From positions 62,001 to 126,000 of the forward strand of contig JBLXDU010000006.1 in NCBI GenBank assembly GCA_048263775.1: a DNA stretch of 64,000 bases. The letters are read 5' to 3'. Position numbers and translations under genes: made by a program. The notes beneath the pieces are model-generated. The model was not told the DNA's origin, did not search any database, and saw nothing but the letters and a program-made list of their open reading frames with translations. Origin of the DNA: UBA1479 sp048263775. Its GTDB lineage: Bacteria > Pseudomonadota > Alphaproteobacteria > Rhodospirillales > Casp-alpha2. Positions 41,659 through 50,053 of the stretch are shown here, piece after piece. The first letter of the stretch is position 1. Every line of letters starts with the position of its first letter.

Positions 41659-42336
41659 TCAGCCCTGTGCCCAAAGCGGGTTCAGGACTTCCGTCAGTTT
41701 GTCCGCGTCGTCACAGGCGCGGACCCGGAACCCCGCACCGGCCACCGCGGCCACCTTGTCGCGATCGGCATCGGAATCCTTATGAGCGGATCGCATATGC
41801 ACCGCACCGGCCAGGCCGGCAGCCTTGGCGGCCTGAATGTCGATCACCCGGTCGCCAACCATCCAGGACGCCCCGGCATCGATGGGCAGGAGTTCCATCG
41901 CGCGCAACAGCATGCCGGGGTTGGGCTTGCGGTCCGGGTGGCTGGACGTCCGCAGCAGACCGCGGCCTTCCGGGTGGTGTGGGCAGGCGAGGATCGCGTT
42001 GACGAAGGCATCGGCCTGGGCAAGTTGCGCCCATATCCAGTCCTGCAGGCGGGCGAAATCCGGCCAGTCATACATACCAAGCCCGATGCCGCCCTGGTTT
42101 GTTATCACGACGACGGGGATGGCCCGCGCATTTGCGGTACGGATGGCGGCCACGGTGCCGGGGACGAGGCGGGCGTCTTCGATACGGTGGAGGTAGGGAA
42201 CCTCCTCGACCATGACGCCGTCACGGTCGAGGAACAGCGCCCCCCGGCGGACCGGACCCGGCGTACGGTTGACGATCTGGCACCAGATGTCATCGTCGCC
42301 GGCGAACAAGTCCGGGACGTCGGCGGATGGAGCCAT
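41659..42336 (-). CDS. HAD-IIIA phosphatase, GmhB-like
   Basis: The 225-residue enzyme has the HAD motifs in order: LFLDRDGVMVEEVPYLHRIEDARL (catalytic Asp pair), VVVITNQGGIGLG, the Lys in HPDRKPNPGMLLRAM and WMVGDRVIDIQAAKAAGL. This matches heptose-bisphosphate phosphatase GmhB and histidinol-phosphatase relatives. The zinc loop of GmhB has two Cys pairs; here ACPHHPEGRG retains one Cys and His while the second pair is absent (RTSSHP), so zinc binding may be lost. The N-terminal 30 residues are an extension. GGAAGG precedes the ATG. Role in LPS heptose synthesis is inferred only. Confidence 0.75.
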   Translation of the reverse strand: MAPSADVPDLFAGDDDIWCQIVNRTPGPVRRGALFLDRDGVMVEEVPYLHRIEDARLVPGTVAAIRTANARAIPVVVITNQGGIGLGMYDWPDFARLQDWIWAQLAQADAFVNAILACPHHPEGRGLLRTSSHPDRKPNPGMLLRAMELLPIDAGASWMVGDRVIDIQAAKAAGLAGAVHMRSAHKDSDADRDKVAAVAGAGFRVRACDDADKLTEVLNPLWAQG

Positions 42337-42357
42337 CGGATTGCCTTCCGCCCGGGG

Positions 42358-43581
42358 TTACGCGGTGAAGGCCTGAATGCCCGTCTGCGCCCGGCCCAGG
42401 ATCAGGGCGTGGATATCATGGGTGCCTTCGTATGTATTAACCGTTTCAAGATTAAGAAGGTGCCGAATGATGTGAAACTCGTCGGCGATACCGTTGCCGC
42501 CGTGCATGTCGCGCGCCATGCGCGCCACGTCGAGCGCCTTGCCCGTCGAGTTGCGCTTGACCAGCGAGATGTTTTCCGGCGGGCAGGTGCCTTCGTCGAG
42601 CATGCGGCCGACCCGTAGGCAGGCTTGCAGACCGAGGGTGATCTCGGTCAGCATGTCGGCCAATTTCTTTTGGATCAGCTGGTTGGCGGCCAACGGACGG
42701 CCGAACTGCTTGCGGTCGAGGGTGTATTGGCGGGCGGCATGCCAGCAGAACTCGGCGGCGCCCAGCGCCCCCCAGGAAATCCCGAACCGCGCCTTGTTCA
42801 GGCAGCCGAAGGGGCCGGCCAGGCCTGACACGTTGGGCAGCAGGTTTTCCTCGGGCACGAAGACATTATCCATGACGACTTCGCCGGTCAGCGACGTGCG
42901 CAGCGAGAATTTGCCCTCGATCTTCGGCGCCGACAGGCCCTTCATGCCTTTTTCCAGCAGGAAGCCGCGGATCTTGCCGTCGAGCTTGCCCCACACGACG
43001 AACACGTCGGCGATCGGGCTGTTGGAAATCCACATTTTGTTGCCGGTCAGTACATAGCCGCCGTCGACCTTCTCGGCCCGGGTCTTCATGCCGCCTGGGT
43101 CCGAGCCGTGATCCGGTTCGGTCAGGCCGAAGGCACCGACGATCTCGCCCTTGGCAAGGCGCGGCAGGAACTTCATGCGTTGTTCCTCGGTGCCGTAGGC
43201 ATAGATCGGATACATGACCAGCGACGACTGCACGCTGAGCGAGGAGCGGTAGCCGGAATCGACACGCTCCACCTCGCGCGCGATCAGGCCATAGCACACA
43301 TGGCCGACACCGGCGCCGCCGTACTGTTCGGGAATGGTCGGGCCGAGAAAGCCCAATTCGCCCATTTCATTGAAGATCTCGCGGTCGAAGGTCTCGTTGC
43401 GGAAGGATTCGAGAACCCGCGGCATCAATTTGTCCTGAGAATAGGCGCGGGCCGTTTCGGCGACCATGCGTTCGTCCTCGGTCAGCTGATCGACCAGCCC
43501 GAAGGGGTCTTCCCAGTTGAATTCAGGCTTTGCCTGCGGGGACTTCGGGGCAACTTGGGGGGCGTCGGCTGCATCCGGCAT
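42358..43581 (-). CDS. gcdH: Glutaryl-CoA dehydrogenase
   Basis: The 407-residue flavoenzyme has the acyl-CoA dehydrogenase fold and the glutaryl-CoA type sequence: SGYRSSLSVQSSLVMYPIYAYGTEEQRMKFLPRLAKGEIVGAFGLTEPDHGSDPGGMKTRAE, and YEGTHDIHALILGRAQTG at the end, where the Glu of YEGTHD is the catalytic base. It oxidises and decarboxylates glutaryl-CoA to crotonyl-CoA in lysine and tryptophan breakdown. AAGGAG lies seven bases before the ATG. It is next to a HAD phosphatase on the same strand but 21 bases apart; no shared pathway is evident. Confidence 0.9.
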   Translation of the reverse strand: MPDAADAPQVAPKSPQAKPEFNWEDPFGLVDQLTEDERMVAETARAYSQDKLMPRVLESFRNETFDREIFNEMGELGFLGPTIPEQYGGAGVGHVCYGLIAREVERVDSGYRSSLSVQSSLVMYPIYAYGTEEQRMKFLPRLAKGEIVGAFGLTEPDHGSDPGGMKTRAEKVDGGYVLTGNKMWISNSPIADVFVVWGKLDGKIRGFLLEKGMKGLSAPKIEGKFSLRTSLTGEVVMDNVFVPEENLLPNVSGLAGPFGCLNKARFGISWGALGAAEFCWHAARQYTLDRKQFGRPLAANQLIQKKLADMLTEITLGLQACLRVGRMLDEGTCPPENISLVKRNSTGKALDVARMARDMHGGNGIADEFHIIRHLLNLETVNTYEGTHDIHALILGRAQTGIQAFTA

Positions 43582-43694
43582 CGGGTGCTCCTTCCTGTTT
43601 GCTTATCGTTGGCGCCAAATGAGGCGTCAAACTCGCACGGTTCAGAGGTGCGGGCAAGATTCAGAGCATTTCGCAGGTTGAAATGGGGTGAGTG

Positions 43695-44432
43695 TCAGCT
43701 GCCGGCGGCGGAGGCGACTTTGCCGACCGACCAGCGGCGGCCTTCCGTGCGTTCGTCGGCGGCATCGACCCGCAACGTGATTTCCGGACGCCCGTGCAGG
43801 CGATCGTTGGTCACGCGCAGTTGGGCATCGACGCGCACGCCGTTCACGGGCCACCACTGATAGCGGCAATCCTGGCCGTTGCCGTAGGACAGACGAGTGC
43901 ATTCAGAGGTTGAAGGCTTGCCCCACAAATTGCCCAGATGCTCGGTGATTTCGCGCTCGGTATGAAACCGGAACGTCTGCGTATAGCTCAGGCGAAAGGC
44001 GGTTGCGTCCTTTTCAGCCGTCGGGAAATGAGCCGTGAATACCCCCTTGTCCGTACGCAGGACGCCGATCACACCGGCCTGGGCTGCCTTCAGGGATTCT
44101 GGCGTGGGGATGATTTTGAGGAAATTCTCATATGTCATGCCGATTTCGATGGGGCCGATGAAGAAATTCGGATCCGCCAGGGGCGCGCGCACGCGGGCTA
44201 CGTAAAGCTGTAAGGCCGCTGCGCCGATGTGCTGGGCTTCCCGCTTTTTGATTTCCATGTCAGGCAGGTAGCCGGCGACATCCGCCGTGTCGGTTTCCTG
44301 GGGGGCGGGGGAGGCGAAATGCGCGAGCAGGCCGAAGGCCAACCCCAACACACCGAATACCAGGGCAAGCGCACGGAACGGGCGGAACTTGCCTCGTTTC
44401 GGTCTCGTCATCGCCTGTGCCGCGCGGGTCAT
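43695..44432 (-). CDS. Unrecognised membrane-anchored protein
   Basis: I do not recognise this 245-residue protein. After 15 basic residues (TRPKRGKFRPF) a single helix at about 19-36 (RALALVFGVLGLAFGLLAHF) anchors a periplasmic domain. That domain has IGPIEIGMTYENFLKIIPTPESLKAAQ, GVFTAHFPTAEKDATAFRLSYTQTFRFHTEREITEHLGNLWGKPSTSECTRLSYGNGQDCRYQWWPVNGV, with two Cys (SEC and QDC) likely to pair. The fold may be a small beta-rich lipid- or ligand-binding domain. AGGAG lies eight bases before the ATG at 44432; the frame extends to 44528 without a ribosome site. Single gene. Confidence 0.65.
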   Translation of the reverse strand: MTRAAQAMTRPKRGKFRPFRALALVFGVLGLAFGLLAHFASPAPQETDTADVAGYLPDMEIKKREAQHIGAAALQLYVARVRAPLADPNFFIGPIEIGMTYENFLKIIPTPESLKAAQAGVIGVLRTDKGVFTAHFPTAEKDATAFRLSYTQTFRFHTEREITEHLGNLWGKPSTSECTRLSYGNGQDCRYQWWPVNGVRVDAQLRVTNDRLHGRPEITLRVDAADERTEGRRWSVGKVASAAGS

Positions 44433-44636
44433 TTTGTGTGCTCCTGTGTTCGATGTTCGTCCGACGCTGGCATGCCGGTTTGTTGCGTGGCCGAATCTAT
44501 GACTTTCGATATAGTCTAATGGATGCAAAAAACGCGCCCGAATGAATTATTTGCGGGTACTTTTAGATAAAATTGTCGGTAATTCCCAACCGGCATGGGG
44601 TTTGCCGGGGCGCAAAAAAGAGGTTATAGCGGGACC

Positions 44637-45209
44637 ATGATCACACCGCACCAACGCATCGATCGGACAAGGGGAGCCCGTTTCAAGGCTGTCCATGCCG
44701 CAACCCTGGCCGTTATGGCTGGAGTGCTGCTTGGCGGTTGCGGAATGGCCAAGCCCTATGTCTACGATCCGGTTGCCTACAACCGAGATGATCCGAATTT
44801 TGCCAAAATTCCTGAAACACGGTATTCGGTCACTGTCTGCTATTCCAAGCGGTCGACCACGCCGGCAGAGGTTGCGCGGCTTGCCGCTGAAACTTGCGCC
44901 CCCTACGGGACCGGCATCGCTTTTGTCGGCAATGGTTACACAGAATGCCCGTTGTTGACGCCGGTCGGCGCCGTATTTTCCTGCATTGGTGCGGTGGGAA
45001 CGCAGGCTGTCTCGGGGCGGGGTGCGGGTCTGCGGTCCACCGCAGGCGGAACGCCCGGGCAACCGGGCACGCCCCTGTCCGGGTTCGAGGCAGGCGCTCG
45101 CCCCATGGGCGTGCTGTTCGGCCGGAAGGGCACGATGGCCACTCCGGCGACGACGCCGCTTCCGGCTTTGCCGCCGGCTGTTCCCAGCCAGCCTGAAACG
45201 AAGCCGTGA
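44637..45209 (+). CDS. Unrecognised lipoprotein
   Basis: A 190-residue protein with a late signal peptide (HAATLAVMAGVLLGGCGMAKPY): LLGGC is a lipobox with the acylated Cys at about residue 35, so it is an outer- or inner-membrane lipoprotein. The mature part has YDPVAYNRDDPNFAKIPETRYSVTVCYSKRSTTPAEVARLAAETCAPYGTGIAFVGNGYTECPLLTPVGAVFSC with four Cys, then a Gly/Pro/Thr-rich low-complexity tail. The core (VCYSK..TPAEVARLAAETCA...) resembles small envelope proteins in other alphaproteobacteria, but I cannot name a family. The start at 44637 is the first ATG that keeps the basic region; an alternative ATG is at 44595. Confidence 0.7.
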   Translation: MITPHQRIDRTRGARFKAVHAATLAVMAGVLLGGCGMAKPYVYDPVAYNRDDPNFAKIPETRYSVTVCYSKRSTTPAEVARLAAETCAPYGTGIAFVGNGYTECPLLTPVGAVFSCIGAVGTQAVSGRGAGLRSTAGGTPGQPGTPLSGFEAGARPMGVLFGRKGTMATPATTPLPALPPAVPSQPETKP

Positions 45210-45255
45210 TCCCAGGATGCGGGCCCTTGGGCCGAGCCAGCGGCCGTACGGGCCG

Positions 45256-46107
45256 ATGATGCTGGTCGCTTTACAGATTTTGATCCTCGCCGTTGGCGCT
45301 TACGTTCTTGTCGTCGGGCTGGTGTACCTTGGGCAGCGACGCCTGATGTATCATCCGGGCGGTGTGGCCGGCGCGCCAGCCGACGCCGGCCTGCCTGATG
45401 CAGCTGCGGTCCGCGTAACGACGGCGGACGGGTTTGAGATTCAGTCTTGGTATATGGCGCCCCAGTCGGGCCGTCCGGTCCTCCTCTATCTCCATGGCAA
45501 TGCGGGCACCATCGCTGACCGTGCGTTCAAGGCGCGTCTCTTTGCACGCCAGGGGATTGGCGTGATGTTGGCGGAATACCGGGGCTATGGCGGCAATCCG
45601 GGCGACCCGACGGAAGCGGGGCTCTATGCCGATGTCCGGGCCAATCTGGCATGGCTGGCGAACCGGGGGCACGGTCCGGGGGACATTATCGTCTACGGCG
45701 AATCACTCGGTACCGGCGTCGCTGTACAGGCGGCCCTTGAACGCGCCAAAGCGGGAACGCCGGTGCGGGCCTTAGTGCTTGAAGCGCCGTTCACCACCAT
45801 GGCCGATGCGGCGGGCGTGCATTATCCCTGGCTTCCGACCGGCCTGCTGACCCGGGATCGCTATGATTCCAGTGCCAAGATCGGCGCCGTGCAATGCCCG
45901 GTCCTTGTCATTCATGGCAGCGCCGACCGGGTTGTTCCGCAGGACCAGGGAATGCGTCTGTTCTCCCTTGCGGCAGAGCCCAAGACGGCGGCCTGGTTGC
46001 CGGGGGCAGGGCATGGCGACGTCTATGACTTCGGTGCGGGGGAGATCATTTTGGACTTTCTCGACACAACGCCGGGCGTGGAGGGCGTCGTCCGTTCGGC
46101 GCGTTAA
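45256..46107 (+). CDS. Membrane-anchored alpha/beta hydrolase
   Basis: The 283-residue protein begins with a signal anchor (LVALQILILAVGAYVLVVGLVYLGQRRLMYHPG), then the hydrolase fold: LLYLHGNAGTIADRA (oxyanion), DIIVYGESLGTGVAVQAAL with the nucleophile Ser in GESLG, LVIHGSADRVVPQDQG with the Asp, and GAGHGDVYDF with the catalytic His. This is the bem46/YqkD-like group of serine hydrolases. Substrate unknown. The frame is open to 45217 and beyond; 45256 is chosen because the membrane anchor begins there, although no strong ribosome site marks it. Confidence 0.82.
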   Translation: MMLVALQILILAVGAYVLVVGLVYLGQRRLMYHPGGVAGAPADAGLPDAAAVRVTTADGFEIQSWYMAPQSGRPVLLYLHGNAGTIADRAFKARLFARQGIGVMLAEYRGYGGNPGDPTEAGLYADVRANLAWLANRGHGPGDIIVYGESLGTGVAVQAALERAKAGTPVRALVLEAPFTTMADAAGVHYPWLPTGLLTRDRYDSSAKIGAVQCPVLVIHGSADRVVPQDQGMRLFSLAAEPKTAAWLPGAGHGDVYDFGAGEIILDFLDTTPGVEGVVRSAR

Positions 46108-46141
46108 TCATAACATCCTGAAAATGCTGGGGCTTCTAGGG

Positions 46142-46168
46142 TTGTTCTGCTGTTAAGACTCCTATAAT
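46142..46168 (+). promoter_or_regulatory. Sigma70-type promoter before unrecognised small protein gene
   Basis: TTGTTC at 46142-46147 is followed by a perfect TATAAT at 46163-46168, with a short 15-base spacer. It lies about 105 bases before the ATG at 46275. Confidence 0.45.
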
Positions 46169-46274
46169 TTATACGGTGTAATGGTGTATCTGCGCCTTAA
46201 TGGAGCAGTGTGCCCAATCCGTGCGCGCCGCACGCGGTTGGGAACCCACAAACGAAGAGTTAACGAACGGGAAT

Positions 46275-46703
46275 ATGGCGAAGATTTCTCCAACCGCCGC
46301 GCCGGCTATTTCCAGCGTCTCGACCGCCCGCATGACGGGCGTCGCGGGCGTGTCCGGCCATGGTCGGGTGGAGGAGGTCAGCGGCAGCAATGCGATGTCG
46401 TTCGAAGCCGCCCAGTTCGGCTTCCAAAACGCGCCAGATGACAAATATGACGACCGTCGTGCCTTGTCCGATGACCGGCGGCGCAATCCGAACCTCGGGC
46501 GCGGGCGTTTCACGGCGCCGAACGATACGTTCGCCAAGATTATTCAGAGCGAACTCTCCGCCCCCAAGGTTTACGGCGAGGAAGGCCGGCCCAGGAATTT
46601 CGGTGGTCTTGTCTCCAAGGCGATCGCGATCTACGAGCTGAATGCTCAGGTCATCCATGGCACGCTGCCCAGGAAGGGCACGACATTAAGCATGCGCCTT
46701 TAG
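46275..46703 (+). CDS. Unrecognised small soluble protein
   Basis: I do not recognise this 142-residue protein. The first 45 residues are Ala/Ser/Val-rich and low in structure (ISPTAAPAISSVSTARMTGVAGVSG), a charged segment follows (NAPDDKYDDRRALSDDRRRNPNLGRGRF), and the last 45 residues are more ordered (DTFAKIIQSELSAPKVYGEE...GGLVSKAIAIYELNAQVIHG). There is no signal peptide or membrane segment. Its own promoter upstream and a good terminator downstream mark it as a single-gene unit. An in-frame ATG at 46200 lies too close to the promoter and lacks a ribosome site. Confidence 0.65.
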   Translation: MAKISPTAAPAISSVSTARMTGVAGVSGHGRVEEVSGSNAMSFEAAQFGFQNAPDDKYDDRRALSDDRRRNPNLGRGRFTAPNDTFAKIIQSELSAPKVYGEEGRPRNFGGLVSKAIAIYELNAQVIHGTLPRKGTTLSMRL

Positions 46704-46728
46704 CCCCCCACCGCAGATCGACCGACGC

Positions 46729-46750
46729 GCCGGCCGATGGCCGGCTTTTT
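46729..46750 (+). terminator. Rho-independent terminator
   Basis: GCCGGCC at 46729-46735 pairs with GGCCGGC at 46739-46745 around a GAT loop, followed directly by five T residues. It ends the small protein gene 26 bases upstream. Confidence 0.8.
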
Positions 46751-46946
46751 CATGCGCGTAAGGTTGGGGTCAGTGCCAAAATTTGTGCTGGATGTTTGGG
46801 CTGGACCCGTCATGGCGGGCCTGTGTTAATCTTTCCTTGGTCAATGACGGGGCATACTCGGGCCGCCCGCTCAAGGCTTTCGGCGTGGCGATGATCAAGC
46901 CGGGCAGACCGGCGCACCGGAACGACACCGGAAACAAGGGGAAGGC

Positions 46947-47480
46947 ATGCGTGCCGATGTAAAAAGCGCCTTCGACGTGGCCTTCTGGTTCGCGGACACG
47001 GCGTTGGAACAGAATGAATATCTGCAGCCGCAAAAGCTTCAGCGGCTTCTGTTCCTTGCGCAGGGCTATTACGCGGTGCTGCATAATGGGCGCAAGCTGA
47101 TGCCGGCCGTTTTCGTCGCCGACGAACTCGGTCCCATGGAGCCGAATATCTACGCCGGATTCTCCCGCGGGCGCCCCAACATCGATGTCGAGCTGTTCAT
47201 CCCTCACGAAATCGACGGTTATCTGACCAGCCTGTGGCGTCGGTTCGGCCATGCATCGATGGAGCGCCTGAACCAAATAACCAAGGGAACCAGTGCCTAC
47301 AAGCAGGCCCGGGCCAAAGGCGCCCGGACGGAAATCACCCTCGACGCCATGCGCCTGTCGTTCGTGCGGGCCGAGAACACGCCCGGGGTTCAGCAGGTGG
47401 TGAAGCCCAAGGTTTTTGTAACCCAGACGGGCAAGCCGGTTCAGGTCAAGGCCTGGGATCCGGGTGCGAAAAACTCCTAG
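46947..47480 (+). CDS. Panacea (DUF4065) / SocA-like domain protein
   Basis: The 177-residue protein opens with FDVAFWFADTALEQNEYLQPQKLQRLLFLAQGYYAVLHNGRKLMPAVFVADELGPMEPNIYAGF, which is the Panacea/SocA domain: a helix, the LQPQKLQRLLFLAQG core and the P-x-x-Y segment. In Caulobacter, SocA is an antitoxin that delivers the toxin SocB to ClpXP, and Panacea domains occur widely in toxin-antitoxin pairs. Here no small toxin gene lies beside it: a 20 nt terminator lies upstream and the binding protein gene downstream. It may be a stand-alone adaptor. The C-terminal 45 residues are basic. AAGGGGAAGG precedes the ATG. Confidence 0.75.
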   Translation: MRADVKSAFDVAFWFADTALEQNEYLQPQKLQRLLFLAQGYYAVLHNGRKLMPAVFVADELGPMEPNIYAGFSRGRPNIDVELFIPHEIDGYLTSLWRRFGHASMERLNQITKGTSAYKQARAKGARTEITLDAMRLSFVRAENTPGVQQVVKPKVFVTQTGKPVQVKAWDPGAKNS

Positions 47481-47655
47481 CCAAAAAAACTCCCATTCAT
47501 ATCAGTTCCTTAGGTCGTGTTCCTGGGGTTCCGCTTGCGCCTTTCCATGACTTGGCTAATATCAGGCGCGAACGGTTCATCTGGGCTGCTCTGTGCCAGT
47601 CATGGTGTTGGGGTGTTCCGGGGGACCGACAATAATGAGGCAGACGTTTCGATAA

Positions 47656-47687
47656 GCGCCGAATAATGGCGCACGGAATAAAGCGCC
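47656..47687 (+). promoter_or_regulatory. Alternating GCGCC/GGCGC leader elements before the binding protein
   Basis: GCGCC at 47656-47660, GGCGC at 47668-47672 and GCGCC at 47683-47687 allow two mutually exclusive hairpins, because the middle arm can pair with either side. They lie 30-60 bases before the ATG of the amino-acid binding protein. The rest of 47481-47655 shows nothing I can name. Confidence 0.3.
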
Positions 47688-47713
47688 TTACACATATGTC
47701 TGGGAGGACACGC

Positions 47714-48952
47714 ATGAACACGAAACGACTCATCCCCGTCGTCGCCGCAACCCTTGCGGTTGCAGGTTTGGCCTTTGCCGGCCCGGCGCAAGCCAAGGTC
47801 GAAGGTGACACCATCATTCTCGGCTCGGCGATTTCGTTCACCGGGAAGTATTCGACCAACGGCATTCATGCCAAGAACGGCTACGACATCGGCGTCGCGA
47901 AGATCAACGCGATGGGCGGCGTCAAGGTCGGCGGTAAATCCTACAAACTGAAGATTCAGTATTACGATGATGAATCGACGCCGCTTCGCACCGCGCAGCT
48001 GCTTGAGCGCCTGGTCAACCAGGACGGCGTGAAGTACTTCCTGGGGCCGTATTCGTCGGCCACGACCAAGGCCGCCGCGCCGATCATCGAAAAATACAAG
48101 GTGCCCATGATTGAAGCGGAGGGTGCGTCGCGCTCGCTGTTCAACAAGGGCTACAAGTATCTGTTTGCGGTCCTGTCGACGTCCGAACAGTATCTTGCCA
48201 GCTCGATCGGGTTGGCCGCCGAAATCGCCGAGAAGAACGGCAAGAAGGCATCGGATGTGAAGATCGCCATGGCGTTCGAGAACGATCCGTTCTCCCTCGA
48301 CGTGCGGGCCGGTGTCCTGGAAGACGCCAAGAAATACGGCATGAAGGTCGTCATCGACGACAAGATGCCGCGCGACCTGAACGACATTTCCTCGACCCTG
48401 ACCAAGGTCAAGGCCCTGAAGCCTGACCTGCTTCTGCTGTCCGGCCATTCCAAGGGTGCGGCCACGGGTGCGCGCCAGATCAAGGAAATGAAGATCGACG
48501 TGCCGATGATCGCGCTGACCCATTGCGAGGCGGCCAAGATCACCAGCAAGTTCGGCGCCTCGACCAACGACTTCCTGTGCCCGACCCAATGGGCACCGAC
48601 CTTGACCTATAAGGACAAGTATTTCGGCACGGCCGCCGACTACGATAAGGAGTTCAAGAAAACCTTCGATGGTTACAAGAACGTGCCTTATCAGTCGGCC
48701 CAGGCGACCGCATCGGTTCTAGTCTGGAAGGATGCCTTCGAACGGGCCAATTCCCTGGATCCGGAAAAGGTGCGTGACGCCATCGCGGCGACGGATATGG
48801 AAACCTTCTACGGCGGGATCAAGTTCGCGCCGGAAGGCAACAACATCGCAAAGCCGATGGTTCTGCGTCAAATCCAGAACGGCGAGTACAACGTGGTGGC
48901 CCCGTCCAAGTGGGCGTCGCATCCCGTGAACTGGCCGCGGAAAGCCCAGTAA
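47714..48952 (+). CDS. Branched-chain amino acid ABC transporter, substrate-binding protein
   Basis: The 412-residue periplasmic protein has a signal peptide (MNTKRLIPVVAATLAVAGLAFAGPAQA) and the Leu/Ile/Val-binding fold: DTIILGSAISFTGKYSTNGIHAKNGYDIGVAKINAMGGVKVGGKSYKL, ARTAQLLERLVNQDGVKYFLGPYSS, and KIAMAFENDPFSLDVRAGVLEDAKKYG. It should bind an amino acid or related compound and deliver it to the LivH/M/G/F proteins encoded next. The ATG at 47714 has GGGAGG before it. It lacks a recognisable regulator nearby. A strong hairpin follows before livH. Confidence 0.92.
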   Translation: MNTKRLIPVVAATLAVAGLAFAGPAQAKVEGDTIILGSAISFTGKYSTNGIHAKNGYDIGVAKINAMGGVKVGGKSYKLKIQYYDDESTPLRTAQLLERLVNQDGVKYFLGPYSSATTKAAAPIIEKYKVPMIEAEGASRSLFNKGYKYLFAVLSTSEQYLASSIGLAAEIAEKNGKKASDVKIAMAFENDPFSLDVRAGVLEDAKKYGMKVVIDDKMPRDLNDISSTLTKVKALKPDLLLLSGHSKGAATGARQIKEMKIDVPMIALTHCEAAKITSKFGASTNDFLCPTQWAPTLTYKDKYFGTAADYDKEFKKTFDGYKNVPYQSAQATASVLVWKDAFERANSLDPEKVRDAIAATDMETFYGGIKFAPEGNNIAKPMVLRQIQNGEYNVVAPSKWASHPVNWPRKAQ

Positions 48953-48998
48953 TCAGGGTTTTACGGCCTGACGGGTGACCGCAGGCAAAGCTTGAACC

Positions 48999-49028
48999 CC
49001 GCCCTCGGCCAATGTTGGCCGGGGGCGG
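48999..49028 (+). other. Strong hairpin between binding protein and livH genes
   Basis: CCGCCCTCGGCCAA at 48999-49012 can pair with TTGGCCGGGGGCGG at 49015-49028 (one G-T pair; the inner bases open to form the loop). No T-run follows. Such hairpins after binding-protein genes stabilise that message and lower expression of the permease genes. Confidence 0.6.
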
Positions 49029-49111
49029 CCGGTTCCTGCGCATACCAGCATTCATATTTTCGGATATACCGACCAATCGCTTCTCCACTGAACTAGGGAT
49101 GGATCAGGGAC

Positions 49112-50014
49112 ATGTGGGACAATATTTCAATTCTGACCGCAGCACCGGTCTTCAATATTCAGCTGATCCTCGACGGTCTGTTCATCGGCTCGACCTTTGC
49201 GTTGGCGGCCTATGGCCTGGCCCTCGTATGGGGCGTGATGAACGTGAAGAACCTGGCGCAGGGCGACTTCGTCATCATGGGCGGCTATGTCGCCTGGTGG
49301 CTGGGTAAGCAGGGCATTCATCCCCTGTGGGGCCTGCCGGTTTCGATCATCGTCATGTTCGTATTCGGCTGGGTGGTTTACGTCACCATCATCCGACGCG
49401 TCATCGACAAGGACATGTTCACCTCGCTGCTTGCGACTTTCGGGCTTGCCATCGTTCTTGCCCAGGCATTGAACCTGATGTTCGGTCCCGAGGTGCAGAC
49501 GGCGGAAAGCGATTTCGCCATCCGCAGCTATTTCGATAACAGCGTCACCGTTGCGGATATCAAGCTGGTCGCCTTCGCGCTTTGCGGGGTGTTGGCGGTC
49601 GTCGTGGTTCTGTTCATGAAGAATTCGCGCATGGGGCAAGCGATCCGCGCCACGGCCCAGGACGCCCGCGCAGCGCGGGTCATGGGCATCGACACGGACA
49701 AGGTCTATGCCTTTACCTTTTCCCTGAATGCGGCGATCTGCGGCGCGGCGGGTGCCTTGATCTCAATGATCTGGGTGATTCAGCCGTTCTACGGCATCGG
49801 CCATTCGATCCGATCCTTCGTCATCGTCACGGCGGCCGGGTTCGGCAATCTGGGCGGCGTCATCATGGCGGGGCTGGGGCTTGGCGTTATGGAGCAATAC
49901 GGCGGTTTCGTGCTTGGCGCCGAATTCCAGCAGGCCTGCGTGGTCGGCCTTCTGGTCGCCGTGCTGATCTACCGTCAGCTTGAAATGCGTCGCCATCGCC
50001 AGGTCGTGCAGTAA
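49112..50014 (+). CDS. livH: Branched-chain amino acid ABC permease LivH
   Basis: The 300-residue membrane protein has the LivH pattern: QLILDGLFIGSTFALAAYGLALVWGVMNVKNLAQGDFVIMGGYVAWWL, seven to eight helices, and RMGQAIRATAQDARAARVMGIDTDKVYAFTFSLNAAICGAAGALI as the coupling region. It pairs with LivM as the channel of the ABC importer. First of the four downstream transport genes; gap of 39 bases to livM. Confidence 0.93.
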   Translation: MWDNISILTAAPVFNIQLILDGLFIGSTFALAAYGLALVWGVMNVKNLAQGDFVIMGGYVAWWLGKQGIHPLWGLPVSIIVMFVFGWVVYVTIIRRVIDKDMFTSLLATFGLAIVLAQALNLMFGPEVQTAESDFAIRSYFDNSVTVADIKLVAFALCGVLAVVVVLFMKNSRMGQAIRATAQDARAARVMGIDTDKVYAFTFSLNAAICGAAGALISMIWVIQPFYGIGHSIRSFVIVTAAGFGNLGGVIMAGLGLGVMEQYGGFVLGAEFQQACVVGLLVAVLIYRQLEMRRHRQVVQ

Positions 50015-50053
50015 GCGCGCGGCCCAAGAAGAACGATAACGGGAGCAAAAACC

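Noticed and set aside
47481..47655. Possible riboswitch before the amino acid binding protein
   Set aside because: Apart from the small alternating arms nearer the gene I could find no conserved aptamer pattern.
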